From NCBI RefSeq assembly GCF_003173775.1, contig NZ_CP029552.1, positions 3,014,001 through 3,078,000 on the forward strand: DNA of 64,000 nucleotides, written 5' to 3'. The stretch's first letter is position 1, and every line of letters begins with the position of its first letter. A program made the translations under genes and the position numbers. The notes below the pieces were generated by a model. The model did no database searches, was not told the origin of the DNA, and worked only from the letters and a program-made list of their open reading frames with translations. The DNA is from Methylobacterium sp. 17Sr1-1 (GTDB lineage Bacteria; Pseudomonadota; Alphaproteobacteria; Rhizobiales; Beijerinckiaceae). Of this stretch, positions 45,787 to 53,693 are shown in pieces.

Positions 45787-45925
45787 GTCATCCCGGGGCT
45801 CGCGAAGGCGAGAACCCGGGATCCCTAACCGCTGACGATGCAGGATGGGTTGCGACGCGATCCGCTTTATCCTGAAGCGTCAGCGGTTGGGGATCCCGGG
45901 TTCCGCTGCGCGTCCCCGGGATGAC
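45787..45925. repeat. Long palindrome, family 2
   Basis: Inverted repeat with arms of about 49 bases (45787-45836 with 45878-45925). Each arm has GTCATCCCGGGG, a small inner hairpin, ACCCGGGATCC and AACCGCTGAC or their complements. The inner unit is the same as the short palindrome at 10514, and a decayed unit lies at about 45688-45724. It lies in the 430-base gap 45630-46059, which has no gene; 45650-45700 is conspicuously AT-rich. Confidence 0.88.
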
Positions 45926-46059
45926 GAAAAGGGTATCGAAACCGTCAGGTGGCCGACCACCCAAATCCAACCGTCCTCATCACTCCGGTTGCTCGCCAAG
46001 GCTCGCCCCGGGACTACGTCGAGAGATGTCGGTCTGCCGCCATCGCTCAGGGCAACCGA

Positions 46060-46350
46060 TCACACCGCCTCGACGATGCGGATATCGCGCTCGGCCCCGC
46101 CCGCGAGGGCGGCGAGGGCCTCCTGGTAGGCCGGGCTGTCATGCGCCGCCATCGCCTGCGCGACGCTGTCGAACTCGATCACCACCGTGCGCTGCATGAG
46201 CCCGGCCTCGTAGGTATGCGCCGGCATCCCGCGGGCGAGGATTCGCCCGCCGGCGGCGGTGATCGCCGGTGCGCTCAGCTTGGCGTAGGCGGCGAGCGCG
46301 TTGGGGTTGCTGACGGCGCGATAGGTCGCGACCCAGTAGGCCTTGGCCAT
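46060..46350 (-). CDS. DUF1330 family protein
   Basis: Small cytosolic protein of 96 residues of the DUF1330 family (ferredoxin-like alpha-beta fold; function unknown). It has AKAYWVATYRAVSNPNALAAYAKLS at the start and HTYEAGLMQRTVVIEFDSVAQAMAAHDSPAYQEAL, the typical family blocks. The ATG at 46350 has GGGAG nine bases upstream; the ATG at 46359 sits too close to it. It is in the same direction as the ring-opening amidohydrolase gene, 76 bases downstream of it, and could be co-transcribed. Confidence 0.9.
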   Translation of the reverse strand: MAKAYWVATYRAVSNPNALAAYAKLSAPAITAAGGRILARGMPAHTYEAGLMQRTVVIEFDSVAQAMAAHDSPAYQEALAALAGGAERDIRIVEAV

Positions 46351-46426
46351 GGTGGACATCTCCCAGGAGTGCGACGCGGGTTGTAGCCCGGTCCCCAGGC
46401 CGAGGGAACGGCGAGCCGGGCCGGGA

Positions 46427-47530
46427 CTACGCCTCCACCCGCCCGATCACCGCCACCGGCCCGCCCCCGTCCGGCCCCTGGTGCTCCGCCCCGCCCGACA
46501 CGAACAGGTCCGTCCGGCCGATCGCCGCCGCGGCGACGCCGCCGACCAGGGCGCGAGCGTGGCGGGTGGCGTTGATGTCGCTGTCGTCGTTCATGATGTG
46601 GCGCTGCCCGCGGATCAGCCCGTCGCCCGAGGGCTCGGCCTTCGCCAGCAGGGCGACGACGCGGGCGGCGGCCTCCGGCGCGAGCTGGCCGGCGGCGGGG
46701 AAGCCGAGATCGGCGAGCGCCCCCTGGATCGCCGGAAGGTCGATGCCGTCGCGCATCACCCGGTGGGCGATGCGCAGGGGACCGCTCCAGCCCGGGGCGT
46801 TGCCGAGCACGATGACCTCGTTGCGCATCAGCTCGATCCCCGCCGAGGCGCTGGCGCGGCCGGAATAGAGGTCGGTGCGGGTGCCGATCACCGCATCGTC
46901 GAGCGCCGCGTCCGGAATCTCGCCGAGCGCCAGCCCGATCCCCAGCGCCGAGGCGCCGCGGGAGAGGCCCATCGAGGCGTAGGTGTCGTGGGTTGCGACG
47001 GTTTCGCCCCGGGCGGCCGCCTCCTGGATGCGGGCGCTGGTGAGGAGCGGGCACTTCACCTGCACGAAATGCACGTCCTCGACCGCGTCGAGCCCCGCCG
47101 CCGCCATGGCGCGGCGCACGGCCGCCGCGGTGGCGCGCACCTGCGCCATCCGGCCGATCTCCTCGGGGAGAAAATCCTCCGTGAAGGCGGTGCCAACTGA
47201 GAGGGCCCGGCCCGTCCCCGCCGGCCCCTCGCGCCGGGCGAGGACGAGGAAGTGGGGCGAGAGCCCGCCCTCGGTGCCGCCCGACATCACCAGGGCGACC
47301 CGGGCGCCGATCGCGGCGGGCGAAACCCCGAGTCGGGCGCCGAGCGCCGCCTCCAGGGCCATCACGGCGAGCGGCCGGGTGAAGTCGTTGACGCAGCCGT
47401 TGCCCTCGGTCTTGCCGAACACCGCCACGATCTCGCCGGCGGAGACCGCGCCGGATTCGATCAGGGCGTCGAGGCCCGAGACGTCGGCGGGGTGCCGGGT
47501 CGGCACGCGGAAGACGAGGCATTCGGGCAT
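46427..47530 (-). CDS. Ring-opening amidohydrolase (cyanuric acid hydrolase/barbiturase family)
   Basis: Member of the small AtzD/TrzD/barbiturase family that opens cyclic amides using Ser-Lys pairs. From the ATG at 47530 (GGAG six bases upstream) it has 367 residues and its N-terminus MPECLVFRVPTRHPADVSGL lines up with AtzD without extension; an ATG at 47545 is less likely. Seen: AVFGKTEGNGCVNDFTRPLA, ALVMSGGTEGGLSPHF, VKCPLLTSARI, and the C-terminal SGGAEHQGPDGGGPVAV. Three repeat units with Ser/Lys pairs are all present. Cyanuric acid or barbiturate is the likely substrate; no other triazine or pyrimidine genes are adjacent. Confidence 0.93.
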   Translation of the reverse strand: MPECLVFRVPTRHPADVSGLDALIESGAVSAGEIVAVFGKTEGNGCVNDFTRPLAVMALEAALGARLGVSPAAIGARVALVMSGGTEGGLSPHFLVLARREGPAGTGRALSVGTAFTEDFLPEEIGRMAQVRATAAAVRRAMAAAGLDAVEDVHFVQVKCPLLTSARIQEAAARGETVATHDTYASMGLSRGASALGIGLALGEIPDAALDDAVIGTRTDLYSGRASASAGIELMRNEVIVLGNAPGWSGPLRIAHRVMRDGIDLPAIQGALADLGFPAAGQLAPEAAARVVALLAKAEPSGDGLIRGQRHIMNDDSDINATRHARALVGGVAAAAIGRTDLFVSGGAEHQGPDGGGPVAVIGRVEA

Positions 47531-47826
47531 CGGGGACTCCGTCATCACATCTCGCCGCCCCGGATGCGTGCGACCGGGGAGCGGCCGCGCCGCCCTTGCA
47601 AATGCGCCGCCAACCCGCTCGGCGGTGCGGCGCCGCCACAAGCGTGACCATAACGGCCCCACCCGGGTAGCCGGGCCGGGGGCGGATGCGCTAGTCTGGG
47701 GTTCCGCGCCCGGGAGGTCCGCAACCCGATGCCGATACCGTTGAGCCGCACCCGGCCCGCCGTGTCCGCACGGGCCTCCCTGTTTCGCCGGACCGAGATG
47801 TCCGCCCGGACTGAAGTGTCCGCAGG

Positions 47827-49026
47827 ATGAGCTTCGTCTCGCCCGTGCCCGGCGGGTCCCCGCAGCGGGTGCTGATCTACTCGCACGACACGTTCGGGCT
47901 CGGCCACCTGCGCCGGGCACGGGCGATCGCGCATGCCCTGGTGGCGGGGGCGCCGGAGCGGCGGGTGGTGATCCTGTCGGGCTCGCCGGTGAGCCACGCC
48001 TTCCGGTTCGCCCCCGGGGTGAGCTGCCGGCGCCTGCCCGGCGTGACCAAGCTCGCCAGCGGCGAGTACCAGAGCCTCGGTCCCGGCCACGGCCTCGACG
48101 AGGTGGTGGCGACCCGCGCCGCCCTGATCCGCCACGTCGCCGACCGCTTCGACCCCGACCTCTTCCTCGTCGACAAGGAGCCGGCCGGCTTCCACGGCGA
48201 GGTGCTGCCGACGCTCCACCGCCTCAAGGCCCGGGGCTGCCGGCTGGTGCTGGGCCTGCGCGACGTGCTCGACGCGCCGGACCTGCTGGCACCCGAATGG
48301 GAGCGCAAGGGCGCGCTCGCGGTGCTGCCGCTCTACGATTCGCTCTGGGTCTACGGCCTGGAGGCGATCTACGCCCCCCTCGACGGGCTGGCGCTGCCCG
48401 CCGGCGTCGGGGACCGCCTGACCTATACCGGCTATCTGCGCCGGGAGGCCCCCGACGCGGGCGGGCCCGACGAGGCGGCGGAGGAGCCGTTCCTCCTCGT
48501 CACCCCGGGCGGCGGCGGCGACGGGGTCGAGCTGGTCGAGGCGGTGGTGCGCGCCTACGAGGCGGAAACGCTGGAGCACCGGGCGCTGGTGGTGTTCGGC
48601 CCGTTCTTCCCGGCCGCCGAGCAGGAGCGCTTTCGCGCCCGCATCGCCGCCCATCCGCGCCTCGCCTCCCTCGATTTCGACGCGCGGCTGGAGCGGCTGA
48701 TGCGCCGCGCCGCCGGCGTGGTGGCGATGGGCGGCTACAACACCTTCTGCGAGATACTGTCCTTCGACCGTCCGGCCCTGATCCTGCCGCGGGTCCGGCC
48801 GCGGCGCGAGCAGCTGATCCGCGCCCGCGCCGCCGCCCGGCTCGGCCTCGTCGGCGTCATCGAGCCCGGGGCGGACGACGATACCGCCCGCATGGCCGCG
48901 GCGCTCGACGCCCTGCCCCACCGTCCGACCCCCTCGTCCCGGCCGATCCCCGGCCTCCTCGACGGCCTGCCGGCGATCCGCCGCCTCGCCGCCGCCGCGG
49001 ACGCTCCTTGCGTGGCCGCCGAGTAA
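47827..49026 (+). CDS. Glycosyltransferase, MurG/GT28-like
   Basis: Protein of 399 residues with two Rossmann-like halves. The N-terminus RVLIYSHDTFGLGHLRRARAIAHAL has the Gly-His motif of GT-B transferases, and the second half has LLVTPGGGGDGVELVEAVV and VVAMGGYNTFCEILSFDRPALILPRVRPRREQLIRA, the nucleotide-sugar binding region. It is the first of four consecutive transferase genes, with the next one 12 bases downstream, so all are likely one operon for a surface glycan. Donor and acceptor are unknown. Confidence 0.9.
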   Translation: MSFVSPVPGGSPQRVLIYSHDTFGLGHLRRARAIAHALVAGAPERRVVILSGSPVSHAFRFAPGVSCRRLPGVTKLASGEYQSLGPGHGLDEVVATRAALIRHVADRFDPDLFLVDKEPAGFHGEVLPTLHRLKARGCRLVLGLRDVLDAPDLLAPEWERKGALAVLPLYDSLWVYGLEAIYAPLDGLALPAGVGDRLTYTGYLRREAPDAGGPDEAAEEPFLLVTPGGGGDGVELVEAVVRAYEAETLEHRALVVFGPFFPAAEQERFRARIAAHPRLASLDFDARLERLMRRAAGVVAMGGYNTFCEILSFDRPALILPRVRPRREQLIRARAAARLGLVGVIEPGADDDTARMAAALDALPHRPTPSSRPIPGLLDGLPAIRRLAAAADAPCVAAE

Positions 49027-49038
49027 GCCTCCCCCTCC

Positions 49039-50283
49039 ATGCCCCCGCTCCGCATCGCCGTCCTCGTCAAGGGCTACCCGCGCCTGTCCGAGACCTTCAT
49101 CGCCCAGGAGTTCCTGGGGCTCGAGGCGCGGGGCCTCGACCTCGCGATCTGGTCGCTGCGCCAACCGCATGACGGCGCGGTGCACCCGATGCACCGGCAG
49201 ATCCGCGCCCCCGTCACCTACCTGCCGGAATACCTCTACCAGGCGCCGCTCCGGGTGCTACGCGGGGCCCTCTCCGCCCTGCGCCGGCCGGGCCTCCTGC
49301 CGCTCATCCGCCTCGCCTGGCGCGACCTCGCCCGCGACCGCACGCCCAATCGCGGCCGGCGCCTCGGCCAGGCCCTGGTGCTCGCCCGCGAGCTGCCGGC
49401 GGAGATCGGCCACATCCACGTCCATTACCTGCACACCCCGGCCTCGGTAGCGCGCTACGCCGCCCTGCTGACCGGGCGGAGCTGGAGCGCCTCGGCGCAT
49501 GCCAAGGACATCTGGACCACGCCGGACTGGGAGCTGGCCGAGAAGCTCACCGACGCGCGGCTCGCCTTCGCGGTCACCTGCACGGCAGCGGGCGCGGCGC
49601 GCCTGCGCGAGGTCGCCGGCGATCCGACGCGGGTCGCGCTCGTCTATCACGGCCTCGACCTGTCGCGGTTTCCCGCCCCCCCGGAATCCCGCCCGGCCCG
49701 GGACGGGTCGGACCCGGCCGATCCCTTGAGAATCGTCACCGTCGGCCGGGCGGTGGCGAAGAAGGGCTTCGACGACCTCCTCGACGCCCTCGCCGCCCTT
49801 CCCCCCGACCTGCACTGGCGCCTCGCCCATGTCGGCGGCGGCGAGGCGCTGGGGTCGCTGCGCGCGAAGGCCGCGGCTTTGGGCCTGTCGCAGAAGGTGA
49901 TGTTTCTCGGCGCGAAGCCCCAGCCCGAGGTGGTGGCGCTCCTGCGCGAGGCCGACCTGTTCGTGCTGCCGGCCAAGCGCGCCCCGTCGGGCGACCGCGA
50001 CGGGCTGCCCAACGTGATCATGGAGGCGGCCTCTCAGGGCCTGGCCGTCGTCGCCACCGACTTCGCCGGCATCCCGGAATTTCTGCGCGATGGCATCGAG
50101 GGCCGGCTGGTGCCGCCGGGGGATTGGGGGGCGCTCTCGAACGCCGTCAACCTGCTCGCCCGCGATCCCGCCGAACGGGCCCGCCTGGCGGCGGCGGCCC
50201 TCACCCGGCTGCGGGCGGAGTTCGGCGCCGAGGCCGGGTTCGAGACCGTGGCGCGCCTGCTCCGGAATGCTGCCGGGCGATGA
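49039..50283 (+). CDS. Glycosyltransferase family 4
   Basis: GT-B transferase of 414 residues. The start, RIAVLVKGYPRLSETFIAQEFLGLEARG, is typical of colanic-acid-type GT4 enzymes. IVTVGRAVAKKGFDDLLDAL begins the C-terminal domain, and FVLPAKRAPSGDRDGLPNVIMEAASQG contains the donor-binding E-x7-E-like motif, followed by GIPEFLRDGIEGRLVPPGD. It probably adds a sugar in a polysaccharide or glycolipid pathway. Its stop overlaps the next gene start (ATGA), so the two are translationally coupled. Confidence 0.93.
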   Translation: MPPLRIAVLVKGYPRLSETFIAQEFLGLEARGLDLAIWSLRQPHDGAVHPMHRQIRAPVTYLPEYLYQAPLRVLRGALSALRRPGLLPLIRLAWRDLARDRTPNRGRRLGQALVLARELPAEIGHIHVHYLHTPASVARYAALLTGRSWSASAHAKDIWTTPDWELAEKLTDARLAFAVTCTAAGAARLREVAGDPTRVALVYHGLDLSRFPAPPESRPARDGSDPADPLRIVTVGRAVAKKGFDDLLDALAALPPDLHWRLAHVGGGEALGSLRAKAAALGLSQKVMFLGAKPQPEVVALLREADLFVLPAKRAPSGDRDGLPNVIMEAASQGLAVVATDFAGIPEFLRDGIEGRLVPPGDWGALSNAVNLLARDPAERARLAAAALTRLRAEFGAEAGFETVARLLRNAAGR

Positions 50284-51638
50284 GCCGGGTCGCCTTCTAC
50301 GCGCCCCTCAAGGCCCCCGGCCACCCGGTCCCGTCCGGCGAGCGCACGATGGCGCGGCTGCTGCTGCGGGCGCTGGCCGTCGCCGGGTTCGCCCCGGAGG
50401 TCGCCAGTTGCTTGCGCACCCGCGATCCCGACGGGTCGCGGCATCCGGGCTTGCGCGCCGCGTCGCTGGCGGAGGCCGAGCGCCTGATTACGGCGTACCG
50501 AGCCGATCCGCCGGCCCTGTGGTTCACCTACCACGTCTACTACAAGGCGCCGGACTGGATCGGCCCGGTCGTGTCGCGGGCCCTCGGAATCCCGTACGTG
50601 GTGGCGGAGGGCTCGCGGGCGCCCCGGCGCGCGTCCGGCCCGCACGCCCTCGGCCATGCCGGGGCCGAGGTTGCCCTCGACGCGGCGGACCTGATCCTCG
50701 TCATGAACCGTCGCGACCGGCCGGCTTTGGAGGCGGCGCGGCCGGGGGCCCAAGTGCTCGCCGACCTGCCGCCGTTCCTCGATCCGGCGGAGTGGCCGCT
50801 GTCTACCGGGGCTCGGGGTCTGTCTGGACACGACCCGAGGCGAGATTGGCGCGGGATCCCCTCTCCCGTGTGGGAGAGGGGTGGGGGCGATCGGAGATCG
50901 CGCGAGGGTGGCGCGCTTCCGAGTAAGGCTCGAACTGTCGTGCTGGCAACGGAACGTTCGGTGCCACTTGCGGCACCGTCTCCACCCTCGCGCGATCTTC
51001 GATCGCCCCTACCCCTCTCCCACACGGGAGAGGGGATCCCGCGGCTCTCGAGTATCCGGGCAGACCATCGCATCGCGACGCCGCCCCGCCCTCTGCGCCT
51101 CCTCACTGTCGCGATGATGCGGGAAGGCGACAAGCTCGCCTCCTACCGCCTGCTGGCCGAGGCCCTGGGCCAGATCGGCGACTATGCCTGGAGCCTCGAC
51201 GTCGCCGGGGACGGCCCGGCCGCGGCCGAGGTGTCGGCCCTGCTCGCGCCCTTCGGCGACCGGGTGCGCCGCCACGGCGCCGTCGACGCCACCGGCCTCT
51301 CGGCCCTCTACGGCGCCGCCGACCTCCTGGTCTGGCCGGCCGTCAACGAGGCCTACGGCATGGCGCTGCTGGAAGCGCAGGCCCATGGCTGCCCGGTGGT
51401 GGCCGGCGGCTACGGCGGCGTGGCGGACGTGGTCCAGGACGGCGTGACCGGCCGGGTGACGCCGCCGGGCGACCCTGCTGCGCTCGCCGCCGCGATCCGC
51501 GACCTCGCCGCGGCACCGGGCCGCCTCGCGGCGATGCGGACGGCCGCGCTGGCCTTCGCCCGCGCGGAGCGGAGCCTCGACGGGGCGGCGTCCCGCCTGC
51601 GCGCGGCGCTCGCCCCGCTCCTGGGGGAGCGCGCATGA
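50280..51638 (+). CDS. Glycosyltransferase family 4 carrying an in-frame palindromic insert
   Basis: Transferase of 452 residues. The N-terminal domain (1-188) is normal (RVAFYAPLKAPGHPVPSGERTMARLLLRAL; FTYHVYYKAPDWIGP). Residues about 190-254 are encoded by a complete family-1 palindromic element and read GIPSPVWERGGGDRRS and so on, a low-complexity peptide unlike any enzyme. The C-terminal domain resumes with RLLTVAMMREGDKLASYRLL and has NEAYGMALLEAQAHGCPVV and GVADVVQDGVTGRVTPPGD. The reading frame is kept throughout. Without the insert the length would be about 387 residues, normal for the family. The insert lies at the linker between the two domains, so activity may survive. The gene is coupled by ATGA overlaps on both sides. 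Confidence 0.9.
   Translation: MSRVAFYAPLKAPGHPVPSGERTMARLLLRALAVAGFAPEVASCLRTRDPDGSRHPGLRAASLAEAERLITAYRADPPALWFTYHVYYKAPDWIGPVVSRALGIPYVVAEGSRAPRRASGPHALGHAGAEVALDAADLILVMNRRDRPALEAARPGAQVLADLPPFLDPAEWPLSTGARGLSGHDPRRDWRGIPSPVWERGGGDRRSREGGALPSKARTVVLATERSVPLAAPSPPSRDLRSPLPLSHTGEGIPRLSSIRADHRIATPPRPLRLLTVAMMREGDKLASYRLLAEALGQIGDYAWSLDVAGDGPAAAEVSALLAPFGDRVRRHGAVDATGLSALYGAADLLVWPAVNEAYGMALLEAQAHGCPVVAGGYGGVADVVQDGVTGRVTPPGDPAALAAAIRDLAAAPGRLAAMRTAALAFARAERSLDGAASRLRAALAPLLGERA
50849..51043. repeat. Family-1 palindromic element, copy C, inside a coding gene
   Basis: About 195 bases, a multiple of three. Outer arms GCGCGGGATCCCCTCTCCC and its complement, inner hairpins with GTGT and ACAC turns, and an added inverted stretch (GATCGGAGATCGCGCG with its counterpart) next to each arm. 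The core shares GTGCTGGCAACGGAACG with copies B and D and GTGGCGCGCTTCCG with the complement of copy A. It adds no stop codon in the frame of the host gene. Confidence 0.93.
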
Positions 51639-53650
51639 GCCGGATCCTGATCGCCGTCACCCACCTTCTCGGCGCCGGCCATCTCACCCGGGCGGCGGCC
51701 CTGGCCCGGGCCTTCGCGGGCGCGGGCCACGCCGTGACGCTCGTCTCCGGCGGCCTCCCGGCGGCCCTGCCCCGCCTCGACGGCATCCGCCTGGTGCAGC
51801 TGCCGCCGGTGCGGATCACCGGCACCGCCTTCACGGCGCTCCTCGACCCGGAGGGCGCGCCCGTGACGGCGGAGCGTCTGGCGGCCCGGAGCCATGCCCT
51901 GCGCGCCGCTTTCGCGGAGGCGACCCCGGACGCGGTGATCACCGAGCTCTATCCCTTCGGCCGCCGGGTCCTCGCGCCGGAATTCGAGGCGCTGGCCGAG
52001 GCCGTGCGGGGGGCCGCAGCACGCCCGCTGCTCCTCGCCTCGATCCGCGACATCCTCGCGACCCCGAGCCGCCCGGAGCGGATCGCCGCGACCCACGCCC
52101 GCCTTCACTCCTACGACGCCGTGCTGGTGCACGGCGATCCCGCCTTCCTGCCCCTCGACGCCTCATGGCCGGTCGACGAGGCGGTGGCGCGGCGCCTGCG
52201 CTACACCGGCTACGTCGACGAGAGCGACGCGGCGCTGGCGCCGGATGGTCCCCGCGCCGGGATCGTGGTTTCGGGCGGGTCAAGCGCCGCGGGCCTGCCG
52301 TTGCAGGAGGCCGCGGTCGCGGCGGCTTCCCTCACCCCCGGCCTCTCCTGGCGCATCCTCGTCGGCCGCGCCGTGCCGGAGCCCGCCTTCGCGGCCCTCG
52401 CGGCGGCGGCGCCCGGAAACGTGGTCGTCGAGCGAGCGCGGCCGGACTTTCGCGCACTCCTCGCCCGGGCCGCGCTCTCGGTGAGCCAGGCCGGCTACAA
52501 CACGGTGCTCGATCTCCTGCACGGCGGCTGCCCGGCCCTGCTGGTGCCGTTCGAGGCCGGCCACGAGACCGAGCAGCGCCTGCGCGCCGAGACGCTGGCC
52601 GCCCACGGCCTCGCCCGGGTGCTGCCGGAGAGCGACCTCACGGCCGAACGCCTCGCGGCAGCGGTCCTGGCCGCCCCGCCGCCGGGGATCGGGCACGCCA
52701 TCGCGCGGGACGGGGCGCGGCGGAGCGTAGCGATCGTGGAGGCGATGCTGGCGGATGCCAGCCTCAATCGTGACGAAGTACGGCACTTCCCCTCCCCAGG
52801 CGATCTCGGGCTTGGATCTCGGGCAAGCCCGAGATCGCCTGGGGAGGGGAAGGCGGTTTACCTTGACGCTGCCGTCGATTTCACACCCCTCACCGACGCC
52901 CTCGCACGCGCCGCGGATGCAGGCCGCACCACCATCCTCTGGTGGCGCGACGACGACGCGGTCGCCCACACCCCTGCCCTCGACCGCCTGCTCGCCCTCG
53001 CCGTCCGGACCGGCTGGCCGGTGGCGCTCGCCGCGATTCCTGCCCGGGCCGAGCCGTCGCTGGCCGCACGCGTCGCCGACGAGGCGGGGATTGATCTCCT
53101 CGTCCACGGCCTCGCCCATACCAACCACGCGCCGCTCGACAGCAAGAGGGCGGAGTTCGGCTCGCACCGGCCACTGGCTGCATTGCAGGCCGACGCCGCA
53201 AAAGCCCTGGCCCTCGCGAAGGCCCGCCTCGGCCCCCGCCTGCTGCCGGTGCTGGTGCCGCCCTGGAACCGCCTCGCCCCCGACCTGCCCGCGACTCTCC
53301 CGGCCCTCGGCTACCAGGGCGTCTCGGCGGCCCATTCCCTGCGCCCGGTCGCAGGCCTCGCCCAGGCCCACGCGGCGATCGACCCGGTCGCCTGGCGCGC
53401 CGGCGGCGGGCTCGCCGATCCGGGTGGCGTCGTCGCCCGGGCCGCCCGGGCGGTGGCGGAGGGCGGCCCGGTCGGGCTCCTCACCCACCACCTCGTGCAG
53501 GACGCGGCGACCTGGGCGTTCTGCGAGCGCCTGCTCGACCACCTCGCCGCCCATGCGGCGAAAGATCCGGCCTCGAGAATATCGCGCGCCGCCGCTTTGT
53601 TTGCGCCCACGGCGTCGCCCGTGTCACAAACGGACCCTATCTTCCCGTGA
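51635..53650 (+). CDS. Fusion: MurG-like glycosyltransferase + polysaccharide deacetylase-like domain
   Basis: Protein of 671 residues. Residues 1 to about 378 are a GT28-like transferase (ILIAVTHLLGAGHLTRAAAL; SVSQAGYNTVLDLLHGGCPALLVPFEAGHETEQ). Residues 384-406 come from a perfect palindrome. Residues about 410-671 resemble a polysaccharide deacetylase: TTILWWRDDDAVAHTP holds an Asp-Asp metal and catalytic pair, LLVHGLAHTNHAP the His motif, LVPPWNRLAPDL, and GLLTHHLV near the end. The two halves may once have been separate genes. Its ATG overlaps the preceding stop. A role in making and deacetylating a surface glycan is inferred. Confidence 0.88.
   Translation: MSRILIAVTHLLGAGHLTRAAALARAFAGAGHAVTLVSGGLPAALPRLDGIRLVQLPPVRITGTAFTALLDPEGAPVTAERLAARSHALRAAFAEATPDAVITELYPFGRRVLAPEFEALAEAVRGAAARPLLLASIRDILATPSRPERIAATHARLHSYDAVLVHGDPAFLPLDASWPVDEAVARRLRYTGYVDESDAALAPDGPRAGIVVSGGSSAAGLPLQEAAVAAASLTPGLSWRILVGRAVPEPAFAALAAAAPGNVVVERARPDFRALLARAALSVSQAGYNTVLDLLHGGCPALLVPFEAGHETEQRLRAETLAAHGLARVLPESDLTAERLAAAVLAAPPPGIGHAIARDGARRSVAIVEAMLADASLNRDEVRHFPSPGDLGLGSRASPRSPGEGKAVYLDAAVDFTPLTDALARAADAGRTTILWWRDDDAVAHTPALDRLLALAVRTGWPVALAAIPARAEPSLAARVADEAGIDLLVHGLAHTNHAPLDSKRAEFGSHRPLAALQADAAKALALAKARLGPRLLPVLVPPWNRLAPDLPATLPALGYQGVSAAHSLRPVAGLAQAHAAIDPVAWRAGGGLADPGGVVARAARAVAEGGPVGLLTHHLVQDAATWAFCERLLDHLAAHAAKDPASRISRAAALFAPTASPVSQTDPIFP
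52786..52852. repeat. Perfect 28-bp palindrome at a domain junction within a gene
   Basis: Arms 52786-52813 and 52825-52852 are exact complements (28 of 28), with an 11-base loop. The arm begins CTTCCCCTCCCCAGGCGATC. It lies exactly between the transferase and deacetylase domains of the host protein and is translated as a Pro/Gly/Ser-rich linker. It has no sequence relation to the family-1 element apart from pyrimidine-rich arms. Confidence 0.95.
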
Positions 53651-53693
53651 CAATCCGGGGACGCTCCCCCCGAGAGGACCGCACGGCACCAGG

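Noticed and set aside
50280..51638. Glycosyltransferase as a pseudogene broken by the insert
   Set aside because: The frame is intact across both borders, there is no stop, both flanking domains keep their motifs, and start and stop overlap neighbouring genes as in a working operon.
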